64,000 nucleotides of DNA from contig DEWY01000004.1 in the NCBI GenBank assembly GCA_002363865.1, forward strand, positions 124,001-188,000. Reading direction: 5' to 3'. A program made the position numbers and the translations under genes. The notes below the pieces were generated by a model. That model made no database searches, was not told the origin of the DNA, and saw nothing but the letters and a program-made list of their open reading frames with translations. The DNA is from Caulobacteraceae bacterium UBA3198 (GTDB taxonomy: Bacteria > Pseudomonadota > Alphaproteobacteria > Caulobacterales > Caulobacteraceae). Positions 44,007 through 52,654 of this stretch are shown one piece after another. Position 1 is the first letter of the stretch. Every line of letters begins with the position of its first letter.

Positions 44007-44438
44007 GGGGGCGTGGGCCGCGGCCGAGGCTTCGGCGCGGGCCGCGCGCTCGGCCTTTTCGGCTTCCCGTTCGGCCGGGGTCATCTGGCGTTCGGCGATC
44101 CGCGCCGACTTGCCGCGACGATCACGCAGGTAATAGAGCTTGGCGCGACGCACGACGCCGCGGCGCTTGACCTCGACGGATTCGATCATCGGCGAGAGGA
44201 TCGGGAAGACCCGCTCCACACCCTCACCGAAGGAAATCTTGCGGACCGTGAAATTCTCGTCGACGCCCTCGCCGGAGCGGGCGATGCAGACGCCTTCATA
44301 GGCCTGGACGCGCTCGCGCTCGCCTTCCTTGATCTTGACGTTGACGCGGACGGTGTCGCCCGGGCGGAAGTCGGGGAAGTTGCGGGCGGTCTTGAGGCGG
44401 TCGGCCTCTTCCTGGCGCAGCTGCTGGATCACGTTCAT
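43983..44438 (-). CDS. rplS: 50S ribosomal protein L19
   Basis: 151 residues. FRPGDTVRVNVKIKEGERERVQ, GVCIARSGEGVDENFTVRKIS, GVERVFPILSPMIESVEVKRRG and RRAKLYYLRDRRGKSARI are the complete L19 core (about 1-115). A charged Ala/Glu/Lys tail of about 35 residues follows, ending KKKDAEG, and is supplied in part by the tandem-duplicated DNA. It sits at the interface of the two ribosomal subunits. It follows trmD by 26 bases, in the usual order, and ends the cluster. Confidence 0.97.
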   Translation of the reverse strand: MNVIQQLRQEEADRLKTARNFPDFRPGDTVRVNVKIKEGERERVQAYEGVCIARSGEGVDENFTVRKISFGEGVERVFPILSPMIESVEVKRRGVVRRAKLYYLRDRRGKSARIAERQMTPAEREAEKAERAARAEASAAAHAPKKKDAEG

Positions 44439-44464
44439 CGGTTCAGTTCCTTTGTCACTGGGCT

Positions 44465-45175
44465 TTACGCGCCCTTTGCCTGTTGATTGGCGAGATGCTG
44501 CGCCCACAAGTCCGGCCGCCGCTCCCGCGTGGTCTCTTCCCGCTGCTGCGCCCGCCATTTGGCGACCTCGGCATGGTGCCCAGAAAGCAGCACCGGCGGG
44601 ATGTCGCGCCCTTCGAACGTCCGCGGTCTCGTGTACTGCGGATGCTCGAGGAGCCCGTCCTCAAAGCTCTCTTCACTCAAACTCAGCGCCTGGCCCAACA
44701 CACCGGGCACAAGACGTACGCACGCCTCGATGGTCAGCATGGCCGCCACCTCGCCACCGGCGAGGACGACGTCACCCACCGCGACCTCCTCGAACCCCCG
44801 GGCGTCGAGCACCCGCTGGTCCACCCCCTCGAACCGGCCAGCCAGGACGATGACGCCCGGACCCGCGGCCCATTCTTTGACGCGCGCCTGGGTCAGGGGC
44901 CGACCCCGAGCGCTCATGTACAAAAGCGGCCGCCCTCGCCGCTCCACGCTGTCCAGCGCCGAAGCGATGACGTCCGCCCGCATCACCTGTCCAGGACCGC
45001 CCCCCGCAGGGGTGTCGTCGAGGAAGCCGCGCTTATCCTTGGAAAAGGCGCGAATGTCCACTGTTTCCAACGTCCACAGCCCCTGTTCGCGCCAGGCGGT
45101 TCCGATCAGCGAAACGCCCAGGGGGCCGGGGAAGGCCTCGGGAAACATGGTCAGGACGGTGGCGTCAAAGGACAT
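44465..45175 (-). CDS. trmD: tRNA (guanine-N1-)-methyltransferase
   Basis: 236 residues. TMFPEAFPGPLGVSLIGTA, DDTPAGGGPGQVMRADV, ALDSV, VLAGRFEGVDQRVL and the trefoil-knot region EEVAVGDVVLAGGEVAA are TrmD signatures. It adds m1G37 to tRNAs, preventing frameshifts. In most bacteria it directly follows rimM; here a tesB gene on the other strand and a repeat element lie between, so it needs its own promoter in the 116 bases shared divergently with tesB. Confidence 0.96.
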   Translation of the reverse strand: MSFDATVLTMFPEAFPGPLGVSLIGTAWREQGLWTLETVDIRAFSKDKRGFLDDTPAGGGPGQVMRADVIASALDSVERRGRPLLYMSARGRPLTQARVKEWAAGPGVIVLAGRFEGVDQRVLDARGFEEVAVGDVVLAGGEVAAMLTIEACVRLVPGVLGQALSLSEESFEDGLLEHPQYTRPRTFEGRDIPPVLLSGHHAEVAKWRAQQREETTRERRPDLWAQHLANQQAKGA

Positions 45176-45291
45176 GGGCCCATCTGCACCAGGGGGCGGG
45201 CGGTTGCCAAGGGCCCGGCGGCGCCTTGCCGCGGCGGGCCTCAGCAGTTAAGCCCTGGCGCTTTCGCACCTGCAACATACGATAAGTCATT

Positions 45292-46155
45292 ATGGACAGC
45301 CCCGAAATCCTGCCTGACACCCTGGCGCTGGAGCGCATCGAGCAGAACCTGTTCCGCGGCGTGAGCCCGCAGGGGGGACCGCCGCGCATCTTCGGCGGCC
45401 AGGTCATCGCCCAGTCCCTGCTGGCCGCCTATGAGACCGTCGAAGAGCGCATGTGCCACTCGCTGCACTGCTACTTCATCCGGCCCGGCGACCCGCGCAT
45501 CCCGATCCTGTTCGAGGTCGACCGCTCCCGCGATGGCGGCACCTTCACCACCCGCCGGGTGGTGGCCATCCAGAACGGCAAGCAGATCTTCAATCTGGCC
45601 GCCTCCTTCCAGGTGGTGGAGGACGGCTTCGACCACCAGGCGCCCATGCCCAAGGTCCCCGGTCCGGACGACCTGCCCACCGAGGCGGAGTCCATGAAGA
45701 AGGTGGCCGACAAGATGCCGCCGGAAATGCGCAAGATGATGTCGCGTCCGCGGCCCATCGAAATGCGCGGCCGCGACGCCTTCGGCTTTGGCGGCAACAC
45801 CAAGCCCACCGAGGGCAAGTCCGACGTCTGGATCCGCGCCACCGGCGCCATCGGCGAGGACCCGCGGATGCATCAGGTGATCCTGGCCTACGCCTCGGAC
45901 ATGAACCTGCTCTCCACCGCCATGCGCCCGCACGGGGTGGCCTGGCAGACGCCTGGCCTGCAGTCGGCCAGCCTCGACCACGCCATGTGGTTCCACAAGC
46001 CGTCCAACTTCAATGACTGGCACCTCTACACCCAGGACAGCCCCTCGGCGTCCGGCGGCCGTGGCTTCGTGCGCGGCGCCCTCTACACCCAGGACGGAAC
46101 TCTGGTGGCCTCGGTCGCCCAGGAAGGCCTGATGCGGATGCGCAAGGGCGACTGA
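45292..46155 (+). CDS. tesB: Acyl-CoA thioesterase II
   Basis: 287 residues: a tandem double-hotdog. NLFRGVSPQGGPPRIFGGQVIAQ with its start motif, VHSLHCYF-type (here CHSLHCYFIRPGD), RDGGTFTTRRVVAIQNG and, near the end, SLDHAMWFHKPSNFNDWHLY with the catalytic Asp/His region and GRGFVRGALYTQDG. It hydrolyses medium and long acyl-CoAs. It is inverted inside the rpsP-rimM-trmD-rplS cluster, between trmD and rimM; repeat copy 5 separates it from rimM. Confidence 0.95.
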   Translation: MDSPEILPDTLALERIEQNLFRGVSPQGGPPRIFGGQVIAQSLLAAYETVEERMCHSLHCYFIRPGDPRIPILFEVDRSRDGGTFTTRRVVAIQNGKQIFNLAASFQVVEDGFDHQAPMPKVPGPDDLPTEAESMKKVADKMPPEMRKMMSRPRPIEMRGRDAFGFGGNTKPTEGKSDVWIRATGAIGEDPRMHQVILAYASDMNLLSTAMRPHGVAWQTPGLQSASLDHAMWFHKPSNFNDWHLYTQDSPSASGGRGFVRGALYTQDGTLVASVAQEGLMRMRKGD

Positions 46156-46192
46156 GGGGGCTGAGGGCTGGGCGCGCCGATCCACCCCCAGC

Positions 46193-46282
46193 CCGTCATG
46201 GCCCGGCTTGACCGGGCCATCCATGAACACTGGATCTGGCCGCGGTGTGCATGGGCCCTCGGGTCACGCCCGAGGGTGACGG
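46193..46282 (-). repeat. Dispersed palindromic intergenic repeat, copy 5 (inverted)
   Basis: This is the reverse orientation of copies 1-4, with CCGTCA/TGACGG ends, hairpins ATGGCCCGG/CCGGGCCAT and CCCTCGGG/CCCGAGGG, and CCATGAACAC/GTGTGCATGG in the centre. It lies between the convergent tesB and rimM genes, where the translation operon is interrupted. Confidence 0.9.
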
Positions 46283-46295
46283 ATGGAAAAAGCCT

Positions 46296-46799
46296 CTACT
46301 CGGTCTCTTCCGGCGGAATGGCGATCAGCTTGCCCTCGGCCAGTTTCACCTCAGGCACGTTGTCGCGGGTGAAGGGCAGCCACCAGGAGGGGCCGCTGGC
46401 GGGCTGGACCTCCAGCAGGTCGCCGGCCCCGAAGTCCTGCACGGACTTCACCTCGCCCAGGCGTTCCCCGTCCGGGGTCTCCACCGCAGCGCCGATCAGG
46501 TCGGTGAGATAGAATTCGTCTTCCTCCGGGGCCGGCAGGGCCTCGCGGGGGATGAACAGGCGCAGGCCGCGGGCCGCCTCAGCCTGCTCGCGGGTTTCGA
46601 TCTCCTTGGCGCGGGCCACCACGCCGCCCTTGACGGGCCGCGCGCTGGTCAGCGTCAGGGCGGGCGAGCCGTCCTGGCGCAGCAGCGCCTTGAACGCCCC
46701 CAGCGACATGGGGTCTTCGGTGAAGGTGGTGATGCGGAGTTCGCCGCGCACGCCGAAGGCGCCGGCCACCCGGGCCACCTGGATCAGCTTGTCGGGCAT
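46296..46799 (-). CDS. rimM: 16S rRNA processing protein RimM
   Basis: 167 residues. The N-terminal RimM domain starts LIQVARVAGAFGVRGELRI and the C-terminal PRC-barrel includes EFYLTDLIGAAVETPDGERLGEV and LPFTRDNVPEV. It helps 30S maturation by binding S19. It follows rpsP by 96 bases containing a large hairpin. Repeat copy 5 follows its stop, so the transcript probably ends there rather than reading into trmD. Confidence 0.95.
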   Translation of the reverse strand: MPDKLIQVARVAGAFGVRGELRITTFTEDPMSLGAFKALLRQDGSPALTLTSARPVKGGVVARAKEIETREQAEAARGLRLFIPREALPAPEEDEFYLTDLIGAAVETPDGERLGEVKSVQDFGAGDLLEVQPASGPSWWLPFTRDNVPEVKLAEGKLIAIPPEETE

Positions 46800-46837
46800 G
46801 TCGCCTTCGCGTCAGAGGATCTCGTCGCCGCAGCATC

Positions 46838-46889
46838 CCACCCCTCGTCACAGACAGATCAGGTCCGCCCGTGACGAGGAGATGGGTGG
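46838..46889 (-). promoter_or_regulatory. Large hairpin between rpsP and rimM
   Basis: CTCGTCAC/GTGACGAG (8 bp) and CCACCC/GGGTGG (6 bp) stack with a GAGAT bulge and a 19-base loop. It lies directly after the rpsP stop. It could be a partial terminator, attenuator or RNA-processing site that sets rpsP above rimM. Confidence 0.5.
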
Positions 46890-46895
46890 AAGGCC

Positions 46896-47432
46896 TTAGC
46901 CTTCCTTGGCGGTCGCGTCGTCAGCGGCCTCGGCGGCCGGCTCGACGGCGGCTTCCTCGGCGGCGGCGGGCGCCTCTTCGGCGGCCGGGGCTTCGTCAGC
47001 CGCCGGGGCCTCAGCGGCCGGCTGTTCGGCGGCGGGGGCTTCCGGCTCGGGCTCGGGCGCCGGCTGAGCGGCGGCCTCAGCTTCGGCGGCGGCGCGATCG
47101 GCTTCGCGCTGGGCGCGCTCTTCAGCCCGCTCCTTGGCCTTGCGGCCCGGCTCGGCCTTCTGCGGGTTGTTGCCGTGCTCCCACTTCACCAGGCCCTGCT
47201 GGGACAGGAAACGGGCGACGCGGTCGGTGGGCTGGGCGCCCTTCTTGACCCACTCTTCGATGCGCTCGATCTTCAGGACGACGCGGTTGGGGTCGTCCTT
47301 CTTGAGCAGCGGGTTGTAGGCCCCGACCTTCTCGATGAAGCGGCCGTCGCGCGGCGCGCGGCTGTCGGCGACGACGATCGAGTAATAGGGGCGCTTCTTG
47401 GCGCCGCCACGGGACAGACGAATCTTGAGCAT
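46896..47432 (-). CDS. rpsP: 30S ribosomal protein S16 with long acidic tail
   Basis: 178 residues. The first 80 or so are canonical S16: LKIRLSRGGAKKRPYYSIVVADSR, FIEKVGAYNPLL and EEWVKKGAQPTDRVA. The remaining 90 or so, about as long as the core, are a low-complexity run of Ala, Glu and Pro with little else, starting at about AEERAQREADR. S16 is normally 80-100 residues; alphaproteobacterial ones are longer, but this tail is extreme. AAGGAAC lies before the ATG; ffh ends 18 bases upstream. Confidence 0.96.
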   Translation of the reverse strand: MLKIRLSRGGAKKRPYYSIVVADSRAPRDGRFIEKVGAYNPLLKKDDPNRVVLKIERIEEWVKKGAQPTDRVARFLSQQGLVKWEHGNNPQKAEPGRKAKERAEERAQREADRAAAEAEAAAQPAPEPEPEAPAAEQPAAEAPAADEAPAAEEAPAAAEEAAVEPAAEAADDATAKEG

Positions 47433-47450
47433 GGATGTTCCTTGTGAGCT

Positions 47451-48989
47451 CTAGGATTTCTTGAAGGGATTGACGCCCGGCGGCAGACCGCCGCCGAGGC
47501 CGGGAAGTTTAGGAAGGCCGCCGCCGAGGCCGCCGAGACCCGGACCGCCGAGACCGGCGAGGCGCGCCTTGGCCTCCTCGATCTCCTGCGGGCTGGGGGC
47601 CTTGCCGCCGCCCATGGCCTTCATGCGGGCCATGTCGGCCCCGCCTGCGCCGGTCAGCATGCCCGCCATCTTGGCGAAACCCTTGCCCCCGTCGCGGCTC
47701 ATCATCTTGAAGGCGTCGGCCATCTGGCGGTGCTGTTTCAGGAGCCGGTTGACCTCGGCCACCTCGACGCCGGCGCCCTTGGCGATGCGGCGCTTGCGCG
47801 AGGCCTGCAGGATATCGGGCTTCTTGCGCTCGATCCTGGTCATGGACGAGATGATCGCCGCCTGACGGTCCAGGGTCTTGTCCGAAACATTGGCCTCGGC
47901 CATCTGCTTCTTCATCTTTTGGACGCCGGGCAGGAAGCCCATCAGGCCCTCCATGCCACCCATCTTCTTCATCTGGGCGAACTGGTCGGCCATCATGTCC
48001 AGGTCGAACTGGCCCTTGGCCAGCTTCTTGGCCATGACCTCGGCCTTGGCCTGGTCAAAGTCCTGGGCCGCCTTCTCCACCAGGGCGACCACGTCCCCCT
48101 GACCGAGGATCCGGCCGGCCACCCGGCGGGCGTCAAAGACGTCCAGACCGTCGATCTTTTCCGAGACGCCCAGGAACTTGATCGGCAGGCCGGTGACCGC
48201 CCGCATGGACAGCGCCGCGCCGCCGCGGCCGTCGCCGTCCGAGCGGGTCAGCACCAGGCCGGTGAGCGGCAGGCGTTCATGGAAGGCCTTGGCGGTGCGC
48301 ACCGCATCCTGGCCGGTCAGCGCATCAGCCACCAGCAGGGTCTCGGACGGGCTGGCGATCTTTGCGATCTCGGCCGCCTCGGCCATCATCGCCTCGTCCA
48401 GCGTCGTGCGGCCGGCGGTGTCGAGGATCAGGACGTCATAGCCCTGCAGCTTGGCGGCAGACAGCGCGCGCCGGGCGATATCCGGCGCCGACTGGCCGGC
48501 CACGATGGGCAGGCTGTCGACGCCCGCCTGGGTCGCCAGCGTCGCCAGCTGCTCCATGGCCGCCGGACGACGGGTGTCCAGCGAGGCCAGCAAGACCTTC
48601 TTGCGTTCCCGGGCCAGGCGCAGGGCCAGGCGGCCGGCGGTGGTGGTCTTACCCGAGCCCTGCAGGCCGGCCATCATCATGACCGTGGGGGGATTGAGGG
48701 AGAGGTTCAGCCCCTCGACCTCTTCGCCGCCCAGCATCTCCACCAGGCCGTCATAGGTGATCTTGATCACCTGGTCGGTGGGACGGACCGAGCGCAGCAC
48801 CTCTTCGCCCGAGGCGCGCTCCTTGGCCTTGGCGATGAAGTCTCGCACCACCGGCAGGGCCACATCGGCCTCCAGCAGGGCGATGCGGACCTCGCGCAGG
48901 GCCTCGTCGATGTGCTTTTCAGACAGCACGCCGTGGCCCGACAGACGGTCGAATACCCCGGAAAGCCGTTCAGAAAGTGCGTCGAACAT
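47451..48989 (-). CDS. ffh: Signal recognition particle protein Ffh
   Basis: 512 residues. N domain, then GTPase G1 GLQGSGKTTTAGRLA near 107, LLASLDTRRPAAMEQL, DTAGRTTLDE and TRSDGDGRGGAALS (G4 with TRSD in place of TKxD), then a Met-rich M domain (DLDMMADQFAQMKKMGGMEGLMGFLPG) that binds the SRP RNA and signal sequences. The C-terminus is a Gly/Pro/Leu-rich tail of about 60 residues. It targets nascent membrane proteins to FtsY/SecYEG. It heads the ribosomal cluster, as in many alphaproteobacteria. I saw no SRP RNA gene nearby. Confidence 0.96.
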   Translation of the reverse strand: MFDALSERLSGVFDRLSGHGVLSEKHIDEALREVRIALLEADVALPVVRDFIAKAKERASGEEVLRSVRPTDQVIKITYDGLVEMLGGEEVEGLNLSLNPPTVMMMAGLQGSGKTTTAGRLALRLARERKKVLLASLDTRRPAAMEQLATLATQAGVDSLPIVAGQSAPDIARRALSAAKLQGYDVLILDTAGRTTLDEAMMAEAAEIAKIASPSETLLVADALTGQDAVRTAKAFHERLPLTGLVLTRSDGDGRGGAALSMRAVTGLPIKFLGVSEKIDGLDVFDARRVAGRILGQGDVVALVEKAAQDFDQAKAEVMAKKLAKGQFDLDMMADQFAQMKKMGGMEGLMGFLPGVQKMKKQMAEANVSDKTLDRQAAIISSMTRIERKKPDILQASRKRRIAKGAGVEVAEVNRLLKQHRQMADAFKMMSRDGGKGFAKMAGMLTGAGGADMARMKAMGGGKAPSPQEIEEAKARLAGLGGPGLGGLGGGLPKLPGLGGGLPPGVNPFKKS

Positions 48990-49211
48990 TCAAACTCCCA
49001 TGGGGTGACCACGTCACGCCCGCTGTCTTCCGGCCCCAAGGCGCCCCTGCGAACAGGAAAACCATGAGCCCAAACGCGATCAACCCCCGTGGACGATCAC
49101 GTCGACGGGGGGCCTCGCCGCCCTCGTCCCATATGGTGATGGGGGTCGTGGCGGGGGAGGGCGCTGACCGAGGTTGCGCCGGAAGGGCGCGCTTATGCGC
49201 CTGTGGATGCT

Positions 49212-49853
49212 TTAGGTCAAGATCGCGGGGGTTGGCCGGGCCCGGGCCAGGGCCGCCGCGGCGCGGGCCAGCTCGGTGATGCGGTCCCAGTCACCGGCCG
49301 CCACGGCGTCCTTGGGCGCCACCCAGGAGCCGCCGATACAGGCCACATTGGGCTGCTTCAGATAGTCCGGCGCCCCCGCCGCATCGATGCCGCCGGTGGG
49401 GCAGAAGACCGCCTGGGGGAAGGGGCTGGCCAGGGCCTTCAGCAGGCCGACGCCGCCGACCACGCTGGCCGGGAACAGCTTGAAGGCGGTGAATCCGTGT
49501 TCCATGCCCGCCATCAGCTCGGTGACCGTGGCGATCCCGGGCAACAGGGGGATGGGCCCCTCCAACCCCTCGCCGGGGATCAGGCCCGGACTGACGGCGA
49601 AGCGGGCGCCGGCCCGGGCGGCGGCCTGACGGGCGGTGGCCGAGGTGACCGTGCCGGCGCCGACCACGGCGTCTTCCACCTCGCCGGCGATGGCGGCGAT
49701 GGCGTCCAGGGCGGCAGGCGTGCGCAGGGTGACCTCAAGGGCGAAGAGACCGCCCCTAGTCAGGGCGTGGGCCAGGGGGACGGCGTCAGCCGCGTCTTCA
49801 ATGATCAGCACCGGGACCACCGGGGCCAGGGCCATGATATCGTCGAGGGTCAC
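49212..49853 (-). CDS. eda: KDPG aldolase (2-dehydro-3-deoxyphosphogluconate aldolase)
   Basis: 213 residues of the TIM-barrel class I aldolase: VPVLIIEDAADAVPLAHAL, LEVTLRTPAALDAI with the catalytic Glu, VGAGTV, PGI/ATVTELMAGMEHG, and FKLFPASVVGG with the Schiff-base Lys, then FCPTGGID. It splits KDPG into pyruvate and glyceraldehyde 3-phosphate, the last step of Entner-Doudoroff. The GTG start overlaps the glk stop (GTGA). It ends the pgl-edd-glk-eda run. Confidence 0.95.
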   Translation of the reverse strand: MTLDDIMALAPVVPVLIIEDAADAVPLAHALTRGGLFALEVTLRTPAALDAIAAIAGEVEDAVVGAGTVTSATARQAAARAGARFAVSPGLIPGEGLEGPIPLLPGIATVTELMAGMEHGFTAFKLFPASVVGGVGLLKALASPFPQAVFCPTGGIDAAGAPDYLKQPNVACIGGSWVAPKDAVAAGDWDRITELARAAAALARARPTPAILT

Positions 49854-50824
49854 AGGCGCACCCCTTCCAGCTGGGCCAGTTCCCGGCTGCAGCCCACCAG
49901 GGCGGCATAGGGATGGGTGATCAGATAGGTGGGGATTTCACGCACATAGTCGCTCAGGCGGCCCTTGGCCTCGAAACGGTCTCGGAAGCCCCCGGACATC
50001 AGGCGCTCGCCCATGCGCGGGGCGATGCCGCCGCTCACATAGACGCCGCCTCGGGCGCCATGGGTCAGGGCGAGGTCCCCGGCCACCCCGCCGAGAATGG
50101 CGCAGAACCGGTCCAGCACCGCCCCGGCCACAGGGTCGCCGCCATCGGCGGCCTCGACCACCGCCCGCTCGTCGGCCAGCTCCGGCGTGCGGCCGGCCAG
50201 GTCTTCCAGCGCGAGGTAGAGGTCATAGAGCCCCTGGCCCGACAGGACCCGTTCCACCGAGACTCGCCCATAGAGCCCCTGCAGCCGGCGCCAGACATGG
50301 GCCTCAACCTCGTCATGGGGGGCGAAGCCCGCATGGCCGCCCTCGGTGGCCACGGCGATGTCCACATGTTGGGACCGGGCCACGGCGCCCACCCCGAACC
50401 CCGTGCCGGCGCCCAGGACGACGATCGGGCAGGTGGGCGCCCCGCGCCGTTCCGGGCCGATCTGACGCAGGTCGGCGGCCGCCAGGACGGGGGCGGCCAT
50501 GGCCTGGGCGGCGAAATCATTGATCAGCTTGATGGCGTCGAAGCCGAAGCCGGCGATCAGGTCGGTTTCGGAGACCTGCCAGTCGAGATTGGTGAACTCG
50601 ATCTCGCCATCGACCACCGGGCCGGCCACGGCCAGCACCGCCTTGGCCGGTCTGCGCTTGCCGGCCGTCTCGGCCAGATAGACTTCGATGATTTCGTCCA
50701 GGGCGCCGTAGTCGGCGCAGATATAGGTCTTGGTGTTGCGCAGATGGCCTTCGCCATCGACCAGGGCGAACCGGGCGTTGGTGCCGCCCACATCCCCCAC
50801 AAGGCCGGCATAGATCACGCCCAT
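49850..50824 (-). CDS. glk: Glucokinase
   Basis: 324 residues of the bacterial Glk (non-ROK) family: LVGDVGGTNARFALVD is phosphate loop 1, INDFAAQAMAAPVL carries the catalytic Asp, and VLGAGTGFGVGAVARS and SGGIAPRM follow. It phosphorylates glucose with ATP. TGATG overlap with edd and GTGA with eda make it an integral member of the Entner-Doudoroff operon, as in Caulobacter. Confidence 0.95.
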   Translation of the reverse strand: MGVIYAGLVGDVGGTNARFALVDGEGHLRNTKTYICADYGALDEIIEVYLAETAGKRRPAKAVLAVAGPVVDGEIEFTNLDWQVSETDLIAGFGFDAIKLINDFAAQAMAAPVLAAADLRQIGPERRGAPTCPIVVLGAGTGFGVGAVARSQHVDIAVATEGGHAGFAPHDEVEAHVWRRLQGLYGRVSVERVLSGQGLYDLYLALEDLAGRTPELADERAVVEAADGGDPVAGAVLDRFCAILGGVAGDLALTHGARGGVYVSGGIAPRMGERLMSGGFRDRFEAKGRLSDYVREIPTYLITHPYAALVGCSRELAQLEGVRL

Positions 50825-52644
50825 CAGGCCACCTCTTCAAACAGAACCGAGGCGCCCGCCTCGGCCGGACCAGCCGCCCGGCGCATCCAGCCGAACAGCT
50901 CGCGGCCAAATCCCCGGGCGTGAACCGGGGCCTGGGCCGCCGGCCGCGCCGCCAGGACGGCGGGATCGACCTTGATCTCCAGCCGGCCCTGTAGCGCATC
51001 CACCAGGATCATGTCGCCATCCTGCACCTTGGCCAGGGCGCCGCCGTCGGCGGCCTCCGGGCTCACATGGATGGCGGCCGGCGCCTTGCCCGAGGCGCCG
51101 GACATCCGCCCGTCGGTGACCAGGGCCACCTTCAGACCCCGGTCGAGCAACAGGACCAGGGTGGGCGTGAGGCTGTGCAACTCGGGCATGCCGTTGGCCT
51201 TGGGGCCCTGGAAGCGGACCACGGCGACGAAATCCTCCGTCAGCTCCCCGCGGCGGAAGGCCTCCAGCAGATCGTCCTGATCTTCGAACACCTTGGCCGG
51301 CGCCTCGACCACCAGATGCTCGGCCTTGACCGCCGAGGTCTTCATCACCGCCCGGCCGAGCCCCCCGGCCATCAGCCGCAACCCTCCCTCCGGCTGGAAG
51401 GGGTCATCGATAGGCCGCAGGATGTCGCGGTTGAGGGACTGCGTCGGCCCCTCCCGCCAGACCAGGGCGCCGTCCTCCAGGAAGGGTTCGCGCTGATATG
51501 CCCGCAGGCCGCCGCCGGCTACGGTGACCACGTCCTCATGGGCGAGGCCCGCGTCGAGCAGCTGGCGGATGACAAAGGCCATGCCGCCGGCCGCCTGGAA
51601 GGCGTTCACGTCCTCCGACCCATTGGGATAGACCTTGACGATCAGCGGGACGACCCGGGACAGGTCGTCGAAATCGGCCCAGGTCAGCTGAATCCCGGCC
51701 GCCCGGGCGATGGCCACCATGTGCAGGGTGTGGTTGGTCGAGCCGCCGGTGGCCATCAGGCCGACCATGGCGTTGACCATGGCCTTCTCGTCCACCACCT
51801 GGGCCATGGGCGTATAGGCCTCAGTCCCGGCGATGATCTCCACCGCCCGCTTCGCCGCCGCCGCCGTCAGAGCCTCGCGCAGGGGCGTATGGGGATGGAC
51901 AAAGGCCGCGCCCGGCAGGTGCAGGCCGGTCATCTCCATCATCATCTGGTTGGTGTTGGCCGTGCCATAGAAGGTGCAGGTGCCGGGCCCGTGATAGGAC
52001 TTCATCTCGGAGTCCAGCAGCTCTTCGCGGCTGACCTTGCCCTCCGCGTAAAGACCGCGCACCCGGGCCTTCTCGGCGTTGGAGAGGCCCGAGGTCATCG
52101 GGCCTCCGGGGACGAAGATCACCGGCAGGTGGCCAAAGGCCAGGGCGCCCATGGTCAGGCCCGGCACGATCTTGTCGCAGATGCCCAGCATCAGGCCGGC
52201 GTCAAAGGCGTCGTGAGTCAGCGCAATGCCTGTCGACATGGCGATCACGTCCCGGGAAAACAGGGACAGCTCCATGCCCGGACGGCCCTGCGTCACCCCA
52301 TCACACATGGCCGGCACGCCGCCGGCCACCTGGGCTGTGGCGCCTACAGTTTCCGCCGCCGCACGGATCACGTCGGGAAACCGCTCATAGGGCTGATGGG
52401 CCGAGAGCATGTCGTTATAGGCCGTGACGATGGCCAGGTTGGGCGCTGTCGGATTGCGCATCCGCGCCTTACCGTCTTCGGGCAGGGCCGCGAAGGCGTG
52501 GGCGAAGTTGGCGCAGGACAGCTTGGCCCGCCCGGGGCCCGAACGCTGAGCGGCGTCGATCTGGGCCAGATAGGCGGCCCGGCTCTCGCGGCTGCGGGCG
52601 ATGATCCTGTCGGTGACCTCGGCGACGACCGGGTGAATGGGCAT
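50824..52644 (-). CDS. edd: 6-phosphogluconate dehydratase
   Basis: 606 residues of the IlvD/Edd family. RNPTAPNLAIVTAYNDMLSAHQPY, GGVPAMCDGVTQG, DAFDAGLMLGICDKIVPGLTM, PGTCTFYGTANTNQMMMEMTG and TDGRMSGASGKAPAAIHV carry the Cys ligands of the 4Fe-4S cluster and the substrate loops. It dehydrates 6-phosphogluconate to KDPG. It follows pgl by 10 bases and overlaps glk. Confidence 0.96.
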   Translation of the reverse strand: MPIHPVVAEVTDRIIARSRESRAAYLAQIDAAQRSGPGRAKLSCANFAHAFAALPEDGKARMRNPTAPNLAIVTAYNDMLSAHQPYERFPDVIRAAAETVGATAQVAGGVPAMCDGVTQGRPGMELSLFSRDVIAMSTGIALTHDAFDAGLMLGICDKIVPGLTMGALAFGHLPVIFVPGGPMTSGLSNAEKARVRGLYAEGKVSREELLDSEMKSYHGPGTCTFYGTANTNQMMMEMTGLHLPGAAFVHPHTPLREALTAAAAKRAVEIIAGTEAYTPMAQVVDEKAMVNAMVGLMATGGSTNHTLHMVAIARAAGIQLTWADFDDLSRVVPLIVKVYPNGSEDVNAFQAAGGMAFVIRQLLDAGLAHEDVVTVAGGGLRAYQREPFLEDGALVWREGPTQSLNRDILRPIDDPFQPEGGLRLMAGGLGRAVMKTSAVKAEHLVVEAPAKVFEDQDDLLEAFRRGELTEDFVAVVRFQGPKANGMPELHSLTPTLVLLLDRGLKVALVTDGRMSGASGKAPAAIHVSPEAADGGALAKVQDGDMILVDALQGRLEIKVDPAVLAARPAAQAPVHARGFGRELFGWMRRAAGPAEAGASVLFEEVA

Positions 52645-52654
52645 GGCGGCTCCT

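Noticed and set aside
46896..47190. Repeat-rich rpsP 3' end as a frameshift artefact
   Set aside because: The frame stays open to a normal stop just before a hairpin, and Ala/Glu/Pro tails also occur on other alphaproteobacterial S16 proteins, so it reads as real.
48990..49211. SRP RNA gene upstream of ffh
   Set aside because: I looked for the GGTCCGGAAGGAAGCAGCC-type core on both strands and did not find it. A small GGCGC/GCGCC hairpin is all that is visible.
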